IMG/VR virus record: IMGVR_UViG_3300044655_000132
Coordinates: 1-23,404 of that record
Length of the DNA stretch: 23,404 nt
Source: a virus
Strand: one strand, 5' to 3'
Positions 22,975 to 23,404 of this stretch are shown here, piece after piece (the stretch's first letter is position 1; every line of letters begins with the position of its first letter). Under the pieces are notes generated by a model that did not search any database, was not told the DNA's origin, and worked only from the letters and a program-made list of their open reading frames with translations. The position numbers and the translations under genes were made by a program.

Positions 22975-23404
22975 ATGGCAGTATTTAACAAAAACAGCAT
23001 TACCCAAGTTTCGGGTTTTGATAATCCGTGCATAACTGGCGAATTAGTTTATCAACAAAAGACCTTTTGGAATTTAACGCTAACAGCAGAAGATGGCGTT
23101 TCCCCTGTTAGTTTGACTGGCGCAACTATAAACGCGCAAATTATTCGTAGAACACTAACCAATGTGCAAGATTCCCGTTATGGGCTTTCATTTGATATTG
23201 GTGATTACACACCAACACCCACAGCCATACCATTGACCATAGCCAATCGTAATGACACGGCTGGTTCATTCACTTTACTGATTGATGATACATCATGGAT
23301 TGCCGTTGCAAGCGACCCAAGTCTTGCCATTGATAGCGTAAACGGTGCAGGCTTTTCAGGTCGCATCAAAATAAGTTTTCCATCAAGCGGTGGCGGTTCA
23401 ATCC
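22975..23404 (+). CDS. Hypothetical structural-type phage protein (3' truncated)
   Basis: ATG at 22975 follows AGGGGAAAAAC and the frame is open to the window end (143 codons seen). The product starts MAVFNKNSITQVSGFDNPCI and shows strands with FWNLTLTAED, the segment TGATINAQIIRRTLTNVQDS, and a late SGRIKISFPSSGGGS. It is beta-rich, with no membrane segment. Similar proteins occur after tail fibre genes in environmental phages, to my memory, without a known function. A role in fibre decoration or the baseplate is a guess. It begins a new transcription unit after the leader region. Confidence 0.7.
   Translation, partial: MAVFNKNSITQVSGFDNPCITGELVYQQKTFWNLTLTAEDGVSPVSLTGATINAQIIRRTLTNVQDSRYGLSFDIGDYTPTPTAIPLTIANRNDTAGSFTLLIDDTSWIAVASDPSLAIDSVNGAGFSGRIKISFPSSGGGSI

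Noticed and set aside
1-23404. CRISPR array, tRNA genes, insertion sequence, integrase or attachment sites
   Set aside because: I looked for regular direct repeats, cloverleaf-like segments, transposase or recombinase motifs and inverted-repeat ends and saw none.

Overview
The window is one unbroken, plus-strand stretch of a tailed double-stranded DNA phage (or prophage) genome with HK97-type head genes and lambda-type long-tail genes, so a siphovirus-like Caudoviricetes member. Coding is dense, with many ATGA or one-base stop/start overlaps, no tRNA, no integrase and no lysogeny gene. The DNA is AT-rich. A NinB-like protein, a Ref-like nuclease, a J-type tail tip and lambda-like tail chaperones point to a Gram-negative host. 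A freshwater betaproteobacterium is my guess from family resemblance only, at low confidence.

Region 1 (1-3078) is the end of an early replication/recombination module. It holds a truncated helicase-loader-like protein, two small unknowns (one strikingly AT-rich), a NinB-like protein, a PD-(D/E)XK-type nuclease, a Ref-like HNH nuclease, an 11-codon minicistron, a small unknown, a second zinc-finger HNH endonuclease and a winged-helix protein. A 111-base gap with an inverted repeat (3079-3189) precedes packaging.

Region 2 (3190-9112) is packaging and head: small and large terminase, a regulatory gap with a bulged hairpin and promoter-like sequence (5310-5424), portal, a 44-codon ORF, prohead serine protease, and a major capsid protein carrying an N-terminal coiled-coil scaffold. 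An intrinsic terminator follows (9127-9154). After it comes a second full-length capsid paralogue without the scaffold domain (9176-10219).

Region 3 (10222-16496) is connector and tail: gp6-like connector, head-closure protein, tail-terminator-like protein, two tandem paralogous tail tube proteins, an intrinsic terminator, a small unknown, an HK97 gp10-like protein, two tail chaperones probably joined by a -1 ribosomal frameshift, and a 707-residue tape measure.

Region 4 (16503-23404) is tail tip and fibre: two minor tail proteins, a GNAT acetyltransferase translationally coupled on both sides, a 1196-residue J-type tip protein with a signal-peptide-like N terminus, a distal fibre protein, and a two-gene set that looks like a split fibre-assembly protein. 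A promoter/leader region (22869-22974) shares an 11-base motif with the gap before the portal gene, and the window ends inside another structural-type gene.

The most notable features are the paired paralogues in both shell (two capsid proteins separated by a terminator) and tube (two tail proteins with about 91% protein identity over 117 residues but heavy synonymous divergence), and the acetyltransferase embedded in the tail-tip operon.
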